Part shown: positions 11,366 to 20,484 of the stretch, piece after piece
Layout: every line of letters starts with the position of its first letter
How positions within the stretch are numbered: the first letter of the stretch is position 1
Assembly: GCF_051262515.1 (NCBI RefSeq)
Contig: NZ_JBIMER010000007.1
Span: forward strand, 1 to 64,000
Source of the DNA: Arthrobacter_N sp051262515
Lineage (GTDB): Bacteria; Actinomycetota; Actinomycetes; Actinomycetales; Micrococcaceae
Reading direction: 5' to 3'
Length of the DNA stretch: 64,000 nt
Made by a program: the position numbers and the translations under genes
Notes under the pieces: model-generated
The model's input: the letters and a program-made list of their open reading frames with translations, nothing else
What the model was told of the DNA's origin: nothing
Database searches by the model: none

Positions 11366-12397
11366 CTAGTGCGGCAGGGCGACGCCGTCCGGCCCCTCGT
11401 GCGCCAGCCCGTCGGACAACAGGCCCCGCAGGCAGCCTTCGCGCTGGGGCGCCGCGGCGGGCAGCTCCGTCAGGCGCCGCCACGCGGCCTCCGCGTCCCC
11501 GCCGCCGGGGAGCGCGGCGCCTTCGACCGGTCCGGAGTCCCGGACGCCACCGGCGAACACGACGTCGGCGCCTCCCACCAACAGGTGCCTGGGCACGGGT
11601 CCGTCGCAGGCGCGCAACACACCCATCATGGCGCCGCGCACCTGTCGGTCCGTTCCCGCCCACGCTTGCCCCTTGGGGACGTAGTGCGGCTCGGGCCGGC
11701 CCGCGGCAACCCACGCGCACGATTCCAGTACCGGGCATTCGGCGCAACGCGGCGACCGCGCTGTGCAGACGAGGGCGCCCAGCTCCATGACGGCGGCGTT
11801 CCACGCGTTGGCCAGCGCACCGCCGTCGTGCGCGGAATCCGGCATCAGCGCCTCGGCGAGCCGGGCCTCCCCGGCCGTGTAGCTCGGTTCGGGGAGGGCG
11901 CGCCCGGAAACCAGGCGGGCGTGGACGCGGCGGATGTTCGTGTCCACCACCGCCTCCGGCCTGCCGAACGCGAAGCTGCCGATGGCTGCGGCCGTGTACG
12001 CGCCAACGCCGGGGAGGGCCAGAAGCTCGGCGTGCGAGTCGGGCACGGCGCCGTCGTGGTCCTCGGCAATGCGCTGGGCGGCTGCGTGGAGGCGCAGGGC
12101 GCGACGGGGATAGCCCAGGCGGCCCCACGCCCGCAGGGCCTCCCCGACCGGCTCGGAGGCGAGATCGGCCGGCCGCGGCCAGCGGGCCATCCATTCCGTC
12201 CATACCGGGGTCACGCGAACCACGGGTGTCTGCTGGAGCATGAACTCGCTGACCATCACGCCCCAGGCGGTGCGATCGTCCCGTCGCCACGGCAGATCGC
12301 GGGCGTTCAGGGCATACCATTCGGTGACGCGGCGGTGGAGGCCGGCGGGCGGTTCGGCGTGCGCGACCGGCCGGGCACGTTCTGCTTGAGGGGGCAC
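11366..12397 (-). CDS. mutY: A/G-specific adenine DNA glycosylase
   Basis: Removes adenine mispaired with 8-oxoguanine in the GO repair system. The 343-residue protein has SEFMLQQTPV with the catalytic Glu, the helix-hairpin-helix LPGVGAYTAAAI, the catalytic Asp in VVDTNIRRV, and a complete [4Fe-4S] loop with Cys spacing 6-2-5 (CTARSPRCAECPVLESC). The C-terminal 8-oxoG-recognition domain is short, as in other actinobacterial MutY. The start is GTG with CAGGAG 5 nt upstream. It is divergent from the membrane-anchored protein at 12489. Confidence 0.95.
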   Translation of the reverse strand: MPPQAERARPVAHAEPPAGLHRRVTEWYALNARDLPWRRDDRTAWGVMVSEFMLQQTPVVRVTPVWTEWMARWPRPADLASEPVGEALRAWGRLGYPRRALRLHAAAQRIAEDHDGAVPDSHAELLALPGVGAYTAAAIGSFAFGRPEAVVDTNIRRVHARLVSGRALPEPSYTAGEARLAEALMPDSAHDGGALANAWNAAVMELGALVCTARSPRCAECPVLESCAWVAAGRPEPHYVPKGQAWAGTDRQVRGAMMGVLRACDGPVPRHLLVGGADVVFAGGVRDSGPVEGAALPGGGDAEAAWRRLTELPAAAPQREGCLRGLLSDGLAHEGPDGVALPH

Positions 12398-12476
12398 GGC
12401 GCTCCTGGTTCGGGTGGTTGCGGCATAAATACCCTAGCGCCCGGCGTGGGAACCACCGCGCGCAGTGGGTCTTCCA

Positions 12477-12482
12477 TAGCCT
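12477..12482 (+). promoter_or_regulatory. -10 element for the 12489 gene
   Basis: TAGCCT lies 6 nt before the ATG at 12489; a leaderless start is likely. Confidence 0.5.
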
Positions 12483-12488
12483 AGAGGC

Positions 12489-13166
12489 ATGGCAAACCAG
12501 CAGTCGCGATCGGGTGCCGGGCGCCCCAGTTCGGAGGTCCTCCGACGGCGGCGCACGGTCGCCGCCGTATTGGCGATGGTGGTCCTCGGGCTGCTGGCGT
12601 GGGGCGTCGTCGCCTTGGCCGGCCTTTTCGGGGCCAACGCGGATCCGGACGCCGCCGGGGGCGCGGCCGCGCCGTCGTCGGCCGGGTCCTCTGTGTCGAC
12701 GTCCCCAGGGTCCGCGTCCGCTTCCCCGTCCGGCGCCGAGGGATCGCCGTCGGCCTCGGCCTCGGAGGAAACGGCGCCGGAGGACTGCGGGGCGGGGAAC
12801 ATCTCCGTCACGGCGGACACGGACCAGTCCGCCTACGGGGCCAACGAGGACCCGGTGCTGGTGATGTCCATCGAGAACACCGGGGATGCCGAATGCACGG
12901 TGAACGTCGGAACCGCCGAACAGGAGTTCACGGTGGTCAGCGGCTCGGACCGCATCTTCTCCACCGTCGACTGCCTGGCGGAGGCCACCGACGTCGAGGT
13001 GTCGATCGCCGCGGGCAAGACCGAAACCGCCCGCTTCACGTGGGAGCGGCTGCGCAGCGCGCCGGGATGCAAGACGGTCGAGGCCAAACCGCGGCCCGGA
13101 ACCTACGTCTTCACCGCCAAGCTGGGCGAGACCGCCAGCAACAGGGCGCCCTTCACGCTCCAGTAG
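12489..13166 (+). CDS. Membrane-anchored extracytoplasmic protein of unknown function
   Basis: 225 residues. A basic N terminus (VLRRRRTV) is followed by one membrane helix at about residues 24-46. Next come a Ser/Ala/Gly/Pro-rich linker of about 50 residues and a folded C-terminal domain with three Cys (DCGAGNISVTAD, AECTVNV, VDCLAEA) plus GCKTVEAK. The beta-strand pattern (VLVMSIENTGDAECTVNV, RFTWERL, GTYVFTAKLG) looks like an immunoglobulin-like or DUF4232-like domain exposed outside the cell. Function not known. It converges on disA with no gap between the coding regions. Confidence 0.78.
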   Translation: MANQQSRSGAGRPSSEVLRRRRTVAAVLAMVVLGLLAWGVVALAGLFGANADPDAAGGAAAPSSAGSSVSTSPGSASASPSGAEGSPSASASEETAPEDCGAGNISVTADTDQSAYGANEDPVLVMSIENTGDAECTVNVGTAEQEFTVVSGSDRIFSTVDCLAEATDVEVSIAAGKTETARFTWERLRSAPGCKTVEAKPRPGTYVFTAKLGETASNRAPFTLQ

Positions 13167-14243
13167 TTACATGAACCGGTCCAGCAGGCTGGACTCCGCC
13201 ACCCGGGACAGGCCTTCGCGGACCGTGCGCGCGCGCTGCTCGCCGATTCCGTCCACGGCCATCAGGTCCTCGATGTTCGCCGCCATCAGGTTCTGCAGGC
13301 CGCCGAAACTGGCCACGAGCCGGTCCGCGACCGCGCGCGGCACGGCCTTGATGCCCGCCAGCAGGCGGTACCCCTTGGGGTGCAGGACGGCGTCGAGCGA
13401 ATCGGTCCCGGGCGTGAAGCCCAGGACGGTGGAGATCTTCCCCAGGTCGATCATGTCCGCCGACGAGAATTCGTGGAGCCTGGACAGTGCCGCCTCGATG
13501 TCCTGTGGCTCGCTGCCGAGCTCGGAATAGTCCTTCAGCAGCAGGTCGCTGCCGGCGCCCAACCCCGCGCTGAGTTCGTCCAACTGCAGCGCGAGCAGGC
13601 GCCCGTCGATGCCGAGTTCCAGGACGTACTGCGCGATCTCGTCCGAGATGCGCCGCACCATCTCCTGCCGCTGCAGGACCACCGCCACGTCGCGGACCGT
13701 CACCATCGCCTCGATCTCGAGCGCCGAGAGCGAACTGGTGACCTGGTCCAGCCGGTTCCGGTAGCGCTCCAGGGTCGCGAGGGCCTGGTTGCCGCGCGCG
13801 AGGATCGGCTCGGAACCCTCGAGGACGTGGCGGATGCCCTGAATGTAGATGGCGATGATCTGCATGGATTGGGAAACGGAAATGACGGGGAAACCGGTCT
13901 GGATGGCGACGCGTTCCGCGGTGCGGTGCCGCGTTCCCGACTCCTGCGTGGGAATGGTGTGGTCCGGAACCAGCTGCACCGCGGCCTTCAGGATGTTCGA
14001 ACCGTCGCGGTCGCACACGATCGCGCCGTCCATCTTGGCCAGTTCACGCAGCCGCGTGGGGGAGAAGACGATGTCGATGTCGAAGCCGCCCGAGGAGATG
14101 CTGTCGACGGTCCGGTCTGACCCCAGGACGATCAGGGCTCCGGTGCGCCCGCGGAGGATCCGTTCCAGTCCGTCTCGCAGGTGGGTGCCCGGGGCGACGC
14201 GGGCGAGCGTTGTCCGCAGCGCTTCTTCGGGGCTCTTGGGCAT
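13167..14243 (-). CDS. disA: DisA: DNA integrity scanner, diadenylate cyclase
   Basis: Makes cyclic di-AMP from two ATP and reports on branched DNA. 358 residues. The N-terminal DAC domain carries both catalytic motifs, DGA at 72-74 and RHR at 105-107. A helical spine follows, and the C-terminal helix-hairpin-helix region (NIEDLMAVDGIGEQRAR) binds DNA junctions. GGAAGGA precedes the ATG by 6 nt. It lies 57 nt downstream of radA on the same strand; this radA-disA pairing is conserved in many bacteria, where RadA restrains DisA. Confidence 0.96.
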   Translation of the reverse strand: MPKSPEEALRTTLARVAPGTHLRDGLERILRGRTGALIVLGSDRTVDSISSGGFDIDIVFSPTRLRELAKMDGAIVCDRDGSNILKAAVQLVPDHTIPTQESGTRHRTAERVAIQTGFPVISVSQSMQIIAIYIQGIRHVLEGSEPILARGNQALATLERYRNRLDQVTSSLSALEIEAMVTVRDVAVVLQRQEMVRRISDEIAQYVLELGIDGRLLALQLDELSAGLGAGSDLLLKDYSELGSEPQDIEAALSRLHEFSSADMIDLGKISTVLGFTPGTDSLDAVLHPKGYRLLAGIKAVPRAVADRLVASFGGLQNLMAANIEDLMAVDGIGEQRARTVREGLSRVAESSLLDRFM

Positions 14244-14300
14244 GGCGGTTCCTTCCGGCGGTTACCACCATCGTATGTGCCGCCCGCCCGGGCGCGCGCG

Positions 14301-15680
14301 TCAGGCCCGGAAAGCCACCTCGAGCGCCTCGGTCAGCGTGCTGACCTGCCACACGCGGAACCCTTCGGGCACCTGGCCGGGACCGTTCGGGGAGGCGGGA
14401 ACCACCGCGTAGCGGAAGCCCAGCCGTTCCGCCTCGGTGATGCGGCGGGCGATGTCCGGCACGGGGCGGACCTCCCCGGCCAGGCCGACCTCGCCGAAGG
14501 CGATGAACTGGGACGGCAGCGGCCGGTCCAGCTTGGCGCCGGCGATCGCCAGCGCCGCCGCCAGGTCCACGGCGGGCTCGCTGAGCTTCACGCCGCCGAC
14601 CGTGGCCACATAGGAGTCCAGGGTGGACAGGTCCAGGCCCGCCCGGCTCTGCAGCACCGCCAGGATCATGGCGGTGCGCGCCGAGTCGAGTCCGCTGGTG
14701 GCCCGGCGCGGCTGCGAGTTGGCCGTCTTGGCCAGCAGCGACTGGACCTCCGCGACCAGGGGGCGGCGACCCTCCAGCGTCACCGTGATGCAGGTGCCGG
14801 ACACGGGCTCCTTGGTCCGCGTGACGAAGAGGCCGCTGGGATCCGCGAGGCCCTCGATCCCGGTCTCGGTGAGGTCGAAACAGCCCACCTCGTCCGTGGG
14901 GCCGTAGCGGTTCTTGATGGCCCGCAGCAGGCGAAGGCGCGAATGGCGCTCACCGTCGAACTGGCACACAACGTCCACCAGGTGCTCCAGGAGCCGGGGT
15001 CCGGCGATCGAACCCTCCTTCGTCACGTGGCCGACCAGCAGCGTGGTCATGTTCCGCTTCTTCGCGGCGTTGATCAGGGACGCGGCGACCTCGCGCACCT
15101 GCGTGACGCCGCCCGCGGCGCCGTCGGTCTCCGACGAGGAGAGGGTCTGTACCGAATCGACGATCAGCAGTTCGGGATCGAGGAGTTCGATCTGGCCCAG
15201 TGCGATCCCCAGGTCGGTCTCCGCCGTGAGGTAGAGCGTCTCGGCGACGGCGTTGATCCGCTCGGCGCGCATCTTCACCTGCGCGGCGGATTCCTCGCCG
15301 GTTATGTACAGCACGCGGCGCCTGCCGCGGGCCGTCCGGGCGGCGACGTCGAGCAGTAGCGTCGACTTCCCCACGCCCGGTTCCCCCGCGAGCAGGATGA
15401 CCGCGCCCGGGACCAGCCCGCCTCCGAGCACGCGGTCGAGTTCGCCGACCCCGGTGGGTCGGTAGCCGGCGACGGAGGAGTCGACGTCGGCGATCGGCAG
15501 CGCCGGGCGCGAAATGGTGGCCGCCGCCGTCGTCTTGGCGCCGACCTGTCCGATCTCGTCGACGCTTCCCCAGGCCTGGCACTCGCCGCACCGGCCCACC
15601 CACTTCGCGGTGGTCCAACCGCATTCGGAACAGCGGTAGGCGGGGCCCGATTTCGCGCGGGTGGAGGTCTTGGTGGCCAT
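14301..15680 (-). CDS. radA: RadA DNA repair ATPase
   Basis: RecA-related helicase-like protein acting in branch migration during recombinational repair. 459 residues. It has a zinc finger (Cys17, Cys20, Cys31, Cys34), Walker A GEPGVGKS at 99-106, the RadA-specific KNRYG motif, and a C-terminal Lon-protease-like domain without protease function. The ATG at 15680 has no ribosome site. TAGAGT 8 nt upstream indicates a leaderless start independent of the FUSC gene before it. disA follows on the same strand. Confidence 0.96.
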   Translation of the reverse strand: MATKTSTRAKSGPAYRCSECGWTTAKWVGRCGECQAWGSVDEIGQVGAKTTAAATISRPALPIADVDSSVAGYRPTGVGELDRVLGGGLVPGAVILLAGEPGVGKSTLLLDVAARTARGRRRVLYITGEESAAQVKMRAERINAVAETLYLTAETDLGIALGQIELLDPELLIVDSVQTLSSSETDGAAGGVTQVREVAASLINAAKKRNMTTLLVGHVTKEGSIAGPRLLEHLVDVVCQFDGERHSRLRLLRAIKNRYGPTDEVGCFDLTETGIEGLADPSGLFVTRTKEPVSGTCITVTLEGRRPLVAEVQSLLAKTANSQPRRATSGLDSARTAMILAVLQSRAGLDLSTLDSYVATVGGVKLSEPAVDLAAALAIAGAKLDRPLPSQFIAFGEVGLAGEVRPVPDIARRITEAERLGFRYAVVPASPNGPGQVPEGFRVWQVSTLTEALEVAFRA

Positions 15681-15688
15681 GGAGAACG

Positions 15689-15694
15689 ACTCTA
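15689..15694 (-). promoter_or_regulatory. -10 element for radA-disA
   Basis: TAGAGT on the minus strand lies 8 nt before the radA ATG. Confidence 0.5.
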
Positions 15695-15731
15695 TCCGCT
15701 CGTCCCGACAGCCCGGTGTTCGCCGTGCCGC

Positions 15732-16859
15732 CTAAAGTCCGGGCAGGTAGCCGACGGCCTCGTCGTGCTGGATCCCGGCGGCCTCCATCAGGTCCACGGT
15801 CATCGGGCGCAGGAGCAGCACCAGGCCCTCTCCCTGCACCCCCGCGACGTTCAGGGACTGCGGATTCAACAGCGTGGCGCAGGCGGCCAGGTCCTTCCTG
15901 GCCGTGTGCTCGGCGCGGTCCCGGCCGGCCTGCTGCGGTTCCGCGACGGAGCGGGCCAGCACGTCCACGGCATCGGCGAGCTCGTCCAGCAGGGGTGAGA
16001 GTTCCTCGATGGCCTCGTCGCTCAATGCCGCGTGGTTGATGACCGAGGCGAGCCGGCGCGCGAAGACCCGGGAGTTGCGCACCGCGAGATCGGCGTTGCC
16101 GGCGATCCTCCGGAGACGGATGAGCTCGCCGCGCTGGCGGCGGAACGCGGGCGACATGGTCGCGATCTCCTGGGCCCCGCGCACCGACGCGGGGATGGTG
16201 TTCATGAGTGACTGAGTGCCGCGCGCGCGGACCAGGGCATGCCAGGCGAGCGTCGAATCGGACTGGCGCATCGCCGTCGAACTGTCCCGCAGGACCCCGG
16301 CCAGCTCGGTCAGGAGGCTGCGTACCTCGTGCGCCGGCTCGCGGCGTGGATCCCGCGGTGTCAGAACGGTGATCGCGAGCGCGACCACCCCGCCGACGAT
16401 CGCGTCCGCGCTGCGGGAGAACACGCCGTCCTCCGGGGCCGGCAGGAGGACCACGAGCAGCGCCTGCAGCCCCAGCTGCGTGCTGAAGATGGTCCCGCTG
16501 TCCAGGAAGCGGGCGACGACGAGCGAGATGAAAACGACGAGGGCCGCCTGCCAGAGGCCGGTGCCGAGGACCGAGAGCAGGACGTCGCCGATCAGGATGC
16601 CCAGCGTGCACCCGAAGGCGACCTCCAGGGTCCGCCGCATGCGCGTGTCCCGGCCGAACCCCAACGCGATCATGGCCGACGTCGCGGCGAAGAGCGGGCC
16701 CTCGTGGCCCAGGACGATCTCCGCGAACCAATACGCCGAGACGGCGCACACGGTGATCTGGACGATCTTCAGCAGGGACGACTTCACGCGCAGCGCGCCG
16801 ACGCGGGTGCGCCGCGCGGCGAACGCGGCCAGTCTGCGCAGGGGGTTCGCCGGGGTCAT
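15732..16859 (-). CDS. FUSC-type membrane protein (aromatic acid exporter-like)
   Basis: 375 residues. The first ~165 residues contain about six hydrophobic helices, starting after an Arg-rich N terminus (RLAAFAARRTRVG). The rest is a soluble, helical domain rich in Arg/Glu. This layout is that of the FUSC / aromatic acid exporter superfamily. In the characterised members it pumps aromatic acids or related anions; the substrate here is unknown. It is upstream of radA by 51 nt but is probably a separate unit, since radA has its own -10. The ATG at 16859 follows a weak CAAACT box by 6 nt. Confidence 0.8.
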   Translation of the reverse strand: MTPANPLRRLAAFAARRTRVGALRVKSSLLKIVQITVCAVSAYWFAEIVLGHEGPLFAATSAMIALGFGRDTRMRRTLEVAFGCTLGILIGDVLLSVLGTGLWQAALVVFISLVVARFLDSGTIFSTQLGLQALLVVLLPAPEDGVFSRSADAIVGGVVALAITVLTPRDPRREPAHEVRSLLTELAGVLRDSSTAMRQSDSTLAWHALVRARGTQSLMNTIPASVRGAQEIATMSPAFRRQRGELIRLRRIAGNADLAVRNSRVFARRLASVINHAALSDEAIEELSPLLDELADAVDVLARSVAEPQQAGRDRAEHTARKDLAACATLLNPQSLNVAGVQGEGLVLLLRPMTVDLMEAAGIQHDEAVGYLPGL

Positions 16860-16973
16860 GCCTACAGTTTGCCGTATGCGCGGGGTGACGCGAATCTCAC
16901 GTGACCGCGAGAGGGCCGCAAGCTAGCCGAAAAGCGTGGGAATAGTGAGGTTTGCCGCCGGTGCGCGGCACCT

Positions 16974-17014
16974 GTTCATCCCCTGTTCACCTTCGTCCGG
17001 ACATTCCGTTACCT
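16974..17014 (+). promoter_or_regulatory. PHO box (PhoP-type direct repeats) upstream of pstS
   Basis: GTTCATC (16974) and GTTCACC (16985) are spaced exactly 11 nt, the geometry of PhoP direct repeat units in streptomycetes. Degenerate further units follow (GTCCGGA at 16995, GTTACCT at 17008). A -10-like TAGCGT follows at about 17023, so phosphate starvation should induce pstS. Confidence 0.72.
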
Positions 17015-17086
17015 CGTCCCCATAGCGTCGTTGGCGAGCGATCCCCACCGTTTCCGTTCAATCCCGCTTAACGAAGGAAAAAAATC

Positions 17087-18196
17087 GTGAAGGTTACCCG
17101 TTTCGGCAAAGCCGCAGCAGTCCTGTCCGTCGCAGCACTCGGCCTGACCGCCTGCGGTTCCGACAACGCCACCGGTTCGGCCGGCGGCGACGCCCCGGCC
17201 GGGGACTCCTCGGTCTCCGGCACGCTGACCGGCATCGGCTCCTCGGCCCAGAACGCCGCCATGGACGCCTGGAAGGCCGGATTCTCCGCCCAGCACAGCG
17301 GAGCGTCGCTGCAGTACTCCCCGGACGGCTCTGGCGCCGGCCGCGAGGCGTTCATCGCCGGCGCCGCCGAATTCGGCGGCTCGGACGCGTACCTGAAGGA
17401 CGAGGAGATGGAGGCCGCGAAGGAAGTGTGCGGCCCCAACGGCGCGATCAACATCCCCGCCTACATCTCCCCGATCGCGATCGCCTACAACCTCGAGGGC
17501 GTCGATACCCTGAAGCTCGACGCCGACACGATCGCCAAGATCTTCAAGCAGGAGATCACCAAGTGGAACGCCGAGGAGATCGCGGCCCAGAACGAGGGCG
17601 TCGAGCTCCCGGACACCGCCATCACCGTGGTCCACCGCAGCGACGAGTCCGGCACCACCGAGAACTTCGTCGAGTACCTCGCGGCCGCCGCCAAGGACGT
17701 GTGGACCTACGACGTCTCCGGAGACTGGCCCTCCGCCATCCAGGCCGAGAACGCCAAGGGAACCTCCGGCGTCGTCTCCACGACGACTGCCACCGACGGC
17801 GCCATCACCTACGCCGACGCCTCCGCAGTCGGCGGACTGGGCACCGTGAGCGTCAAGGTCGGCGAGGAATACACCGAGCTGTCCGCCGAGGCCGCGGCCA
17901 AGGCCGTCGAGACGTCCACCCCGGTTGCGGGCCGCTCCGAGAACGACATGTCGCTGGACCTGAAGAGGGACACCACCGAAATCGGTTCCTACCCGGTGGT
18001 CCTGGTGTCCTACGAGCTCTTCTGCACGTCCTACGAGGACCAGGAGACGGTTGACCTGGTCAAGGCCTTCGGCGAGTACGTGGTCAGCGAGCAGGGCCAG
18101 GACGACGCCGCGAACTCCGCCGGCAGCGCGCCCATGTCCGAGTCCCTCCGCGAGCGGGCGCTGGCCGCGATCGACTCCATCGAGGTCGCGTCCTAG
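17087..18196 (+). CDS. pstS: PstS phosphate-binding lipoprotein
   Basis: Periplasm-side phosphate receptor of the high-affinity Pst ABC transporter, anchored by lipid in the membrane. 369 residues. The signal sequence ends in the lipobox LTAC with the modified Cys at 23, followed by a Ser/Gly linker. Phosphate-contacting segments are visible: GIGSSAQ near the start, SGTTENF mid-protein, and SPDGSGAGREAF. The start is GTG at 17087, 7 nt beyond GAAGGAA. It is the first gene of pstSCAB, behind a PHO box and followed by a stem-loop that would let it be made in excess. Confidence 0.96.
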   Translation: MKVTRFGKAAAVLSVAALGLTACGSDNATGSAGGDAPAGDSSVSGTLTGIGSSAQNAAMDAWKAGFSAQHSGASLQYSPDGSGAGREAFIAGAAEFGGSDAYLKDEEMEAAKEVCGPNGAINIPAYISPIAIAYNLEGVDTLKLDADTIAKIFKQEITKWNAEEIAAQNEGVELPDTAITVVHRSDESGTTENFVEYLAAAAKDVWTYDVSGDWPSAIQAENAKGTSGVVSTTTATDGAITYADASAVGGLGTVSVKVGEEYTELSAEAAAKAVETSTPVAGRSENDMSLDLKRDTTEIGSYPVVLVSYELFCTSYEDQETVDLVKAFGEYVVSEQGQDDAANSAGSAPMSESLRERALAAIDSIEVAS

Positions 18197-18278
18197 CCAT
18201 CGGGCGTCCGCGGGCGCGGTACCGGCCAATGTTGGTGCTGATCGGCCCGTGTTGTACTAATAAGTAAGCGAAGTGGGC

Positions 18279-18319
18279 GGTCCCGTCCCGCGAGACCCGT
18301 GGTCGCGCAGGACGGGACC
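18279..18319 (+). terminator. Attenuator-like hairpin between pstS and pstC
   Basis: A perfect 10-bp stem (GGTCCCGTCC with GGACGGGACC) encloses a 21-nt loop in the 206-bp gap. It probably reduces readthrough into pstCAB or stabilises the pstS message. Confidence 0.65.
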
Positions 18320-18402
18320 GGCCGTTCGTCCCCTCAAGACAGCGCGTCCGCCCGCCGGATCCCCCCACAGGGCAGCGGACGCCAAAGGACCGAAAGGTCG
18401 TT

Positions 18403-19335
18403 ATGACTACCAGTGCGCTGACAAGCCGCGGGAGGTCGGGACAGGCCGGAGACAAGATATTCTCCCGGCTTTCCCTGTCCGCCGGCATCCTCATCCTGGT
18501 GACGCTCTTCGCCGTTGCCATGTTCCTGCTCGTGCAGGCCATCCCCGCCTTCCAGGCGGACCCCGCCGACATCAGCGGCGGGGAGGGTTTCTTCTCCTAC
18601 ATCTGGCCCATCGTCGTGGGAACGGTCATCGCGGCCGCCATCGCGATCCTCATCGCGACGCCGATCGGCATCGGCGTGGCCCTGTTCATCTCCCACTACG
18701 CCCCGCGCCGTTTCGCCGCGGGCCTGGGCTACGTGATCGACCTGCTGGCGGCGATTCCGTCCGTTATCTACGGCGCATGGGGCTACATGGTCCTGGCCCC
18801 GGCCCTGGTGCCGGCGTTCGAGTGGCTGTCCCGGAACGCGGGCTTCATCCCGATCTTCGAGGGCCCCGCCAGCCAGACCGGTAAGACCATGCTGACGGCC
18901 GGCATCGTGCTCGCCGTCATGGTCCTGCCCATCATCACCTCGCTCAGCCGCGAGATCTTCCTCCAGGCGCCCGGCCTGCACGAGGAGGCCGCCCTGGCGC
19001 TCGGCGCGACCCGCTGGGAGATGATCCGCATGGCGGTGCTTCCGTTCGCGCGGCCCGGCATCATCTCCGCCGTGATGCTCGGCCTCGGCCGGGCCCTCGG
19101 CGAGACCATGGCCGTGGCGCTGGTGCTCTCCACCGGCGGCCTGATCCCGTCGCTGATCAAGACCGGCAACCAGACCATCGCCGCCGAGATCGCGCTGAAC
19201 TTCCCGGAGGCCTTCGGCCTGCGCCTCGCCGAACTCATTTCCGCGGGCCTGGTCCTGTTCCTCATCACCCTCGCCGTGAACATGATCGCCCGCTGGATCA
19301 TTGCCCGGCACAAGGAATTCTCGGGAGCCAACTGA
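18403..19335 (+). CDS. pstC: PstC phosphate ABC transporter permease
   Basis: Integral-membrane subunit of the Pst transporter. 310 residues with six predicted helices. The BPD-type EAA loop is seen as EEAALALGATRWEMIRMAV at about residues 195-213, where it contacts PstB. AAAGGTC precedes the ATG. The TGA stop overlaps the ATG of pstA by one base, so the two are translationally coupled. Confidence 0.95.
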   Translation: MTTSALTSRGRSGQAGDKIFSRLSLSAGILILVTLFAVAMFLLVQAIPAFQADPADISGGEGFFSYIWPIVVGTVIAAAIAILIATPIGIGVALFISHYAPRRFAAGLGYVIDLLAAIPSVIYGAWGYMVLAPALVPAFEWLSRNAGFIPIFEGPASQTGKTMLTAGIVLAVMVLPIITSLSREIFLQAPGLHEEAALALGATRWEMIRMAVLPFARPGIISAVMLGLGRALGETMAVALVLSTGGLIPSLIKTGNQTIAAEIALNFPEAFGLRLAELISAGLVLFLITLAVNMIARWIIARHKEFSGAN

Positions 19336-20456
19336 TGAGCCACACAAACACCATGATTCCCGAAACCACCGCCTCCCGGCGCAACCGCCTGTCCAAGGGC
19401 AGGCTCCCCCGCTGGGCCATCCCCGCGGTCGGCGCCGGCGCGCTGATCGTCGGCGCCGCGCTGTCCACGCTCATCGGCTTCAGCGTCGCGACGTTCCTGA
19501 TCCTCGCCGCCGTCCTCTTCGTCGTCGCCGCGACGGCCACGACGGTCGCCGTCGAGGGGCGCCGCCACGGCGGCAACGCCTTCGCGACCTACCTGGTCTA
19601 CGGCGCCTTCCTCGTGGCCCTCGTGCCGCTGATCTCCGTCATCTGGACGGTGCTCGAGCGCGGAATGCCCGGGATGACCTACGACTTCCTGTTCACGTCG
19701 ATGAACGGGATGACCGGAGCCATCGACAACGAGACCGTCGAGGCGGGCACGCCCGTGCTCGGCGGCGCCTACCACGCCGTCGTCGGGACGCTGCTGATCA
19801 CCCTGTGGTCCACCATCATCTCCGTGCCGATCGGAATGCTGGCCGCAATCTACCTCGTGGAGTACGGCAAGAACGGCGCCCTCTCCCGGGGCATCACGTT
19901 CTTCGTGGACGTCATGACCGGCATCCCGTCGATCGTGGCCGGCCTGTTCGCGGCGGCCCTCTTCGGGCTCCTGTTCGGCCCCAGCACGCGCATGGGCATC
20001 GTCGCCGCCGTCGCACTGTCGGTCCTAATGATCCCGACCGTAGTCCGCGCGACCGAGGAGATGCTTAAGATCGTCCCGAACGAACTGCGCGAGGCCAGCT
20101 ACGCGCTGGGCGTGCGCAAGTGGCGGACCGTCACCAAGGTCGTCATTCCGACGGCGATCTCCGGCATCGCGTCCGGCGTCACCCTGGCCATCGCCCGCGT
20201 CATCGGCGAAACCGCGCCGATTCTCGTGACGGCCGGGCTGGCGAACGCCATCAACTGGAACGTCTTCTCGGACTGGATGTCGACCCTGCCGACGTTCATC
20301 TACTACCAGATCCTGACGCCGACGTCGCCGACCAACATCGACCCCAGCGCGCAGCGCGCGTGGGCCGCCGCCCTGCTGTTGATCGCCATGGTCATGGTGC
20401 TCAACCTCGGCGCCCGCCTGATCGCCCGCATCTTCGCCCCCAAGACCGGCCGCTAG
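19335..20456 (+). CDS. pstA: PstA phosphate ABC transporter permease
   Basis: Second membrane subunit of the Pst channel. 373 residues, longer than typical PstA because of an N-terminal extension with two extra hydrophobic stretches (AIPAVGAGALIVG and TFLILAAVLFVV) before the conserved six-helix core. The EAA loop reads LREASYALGVRKWRTVTKV. It overlaps the pstC stop and lies 28 nt before pstB. Confidence 0.95.
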   Translation: MSHTNTMIPETTASRRNRLSKGRLPRWAIPAVGAGALIVGAALSTLIGFSVATFLILAAVLFVVAATATTVAVEGRRHGGNAFATYLVYGAFLVALVPLISVIWTVLERGMPGMTYDFLFTSMNGMTGAIDNETVEAGTPVLGGAYHAVVGTLLITLWSTIISVPIGMLAAIYLVEYGKNGALSRGITFFVDVMTGIPSIVAGLFAAALFGLLFGPSTRMGIVAAVALSVLMIPTVVRATEEMLKIVPNELREASYALGVRKWRTVTKVVIPTAISGIASGVTLAIARVIGETAPILVTAGLANAINWNVFSDWMSTLPTFIYYQILTPTSPTNIDPSAQRAWAAALLLIAMVMVLNLGARLIARIFAPKTGR

Positions 20457-20484
20457 GCCGCCAAGAATTCAGCTAAGGAATCCC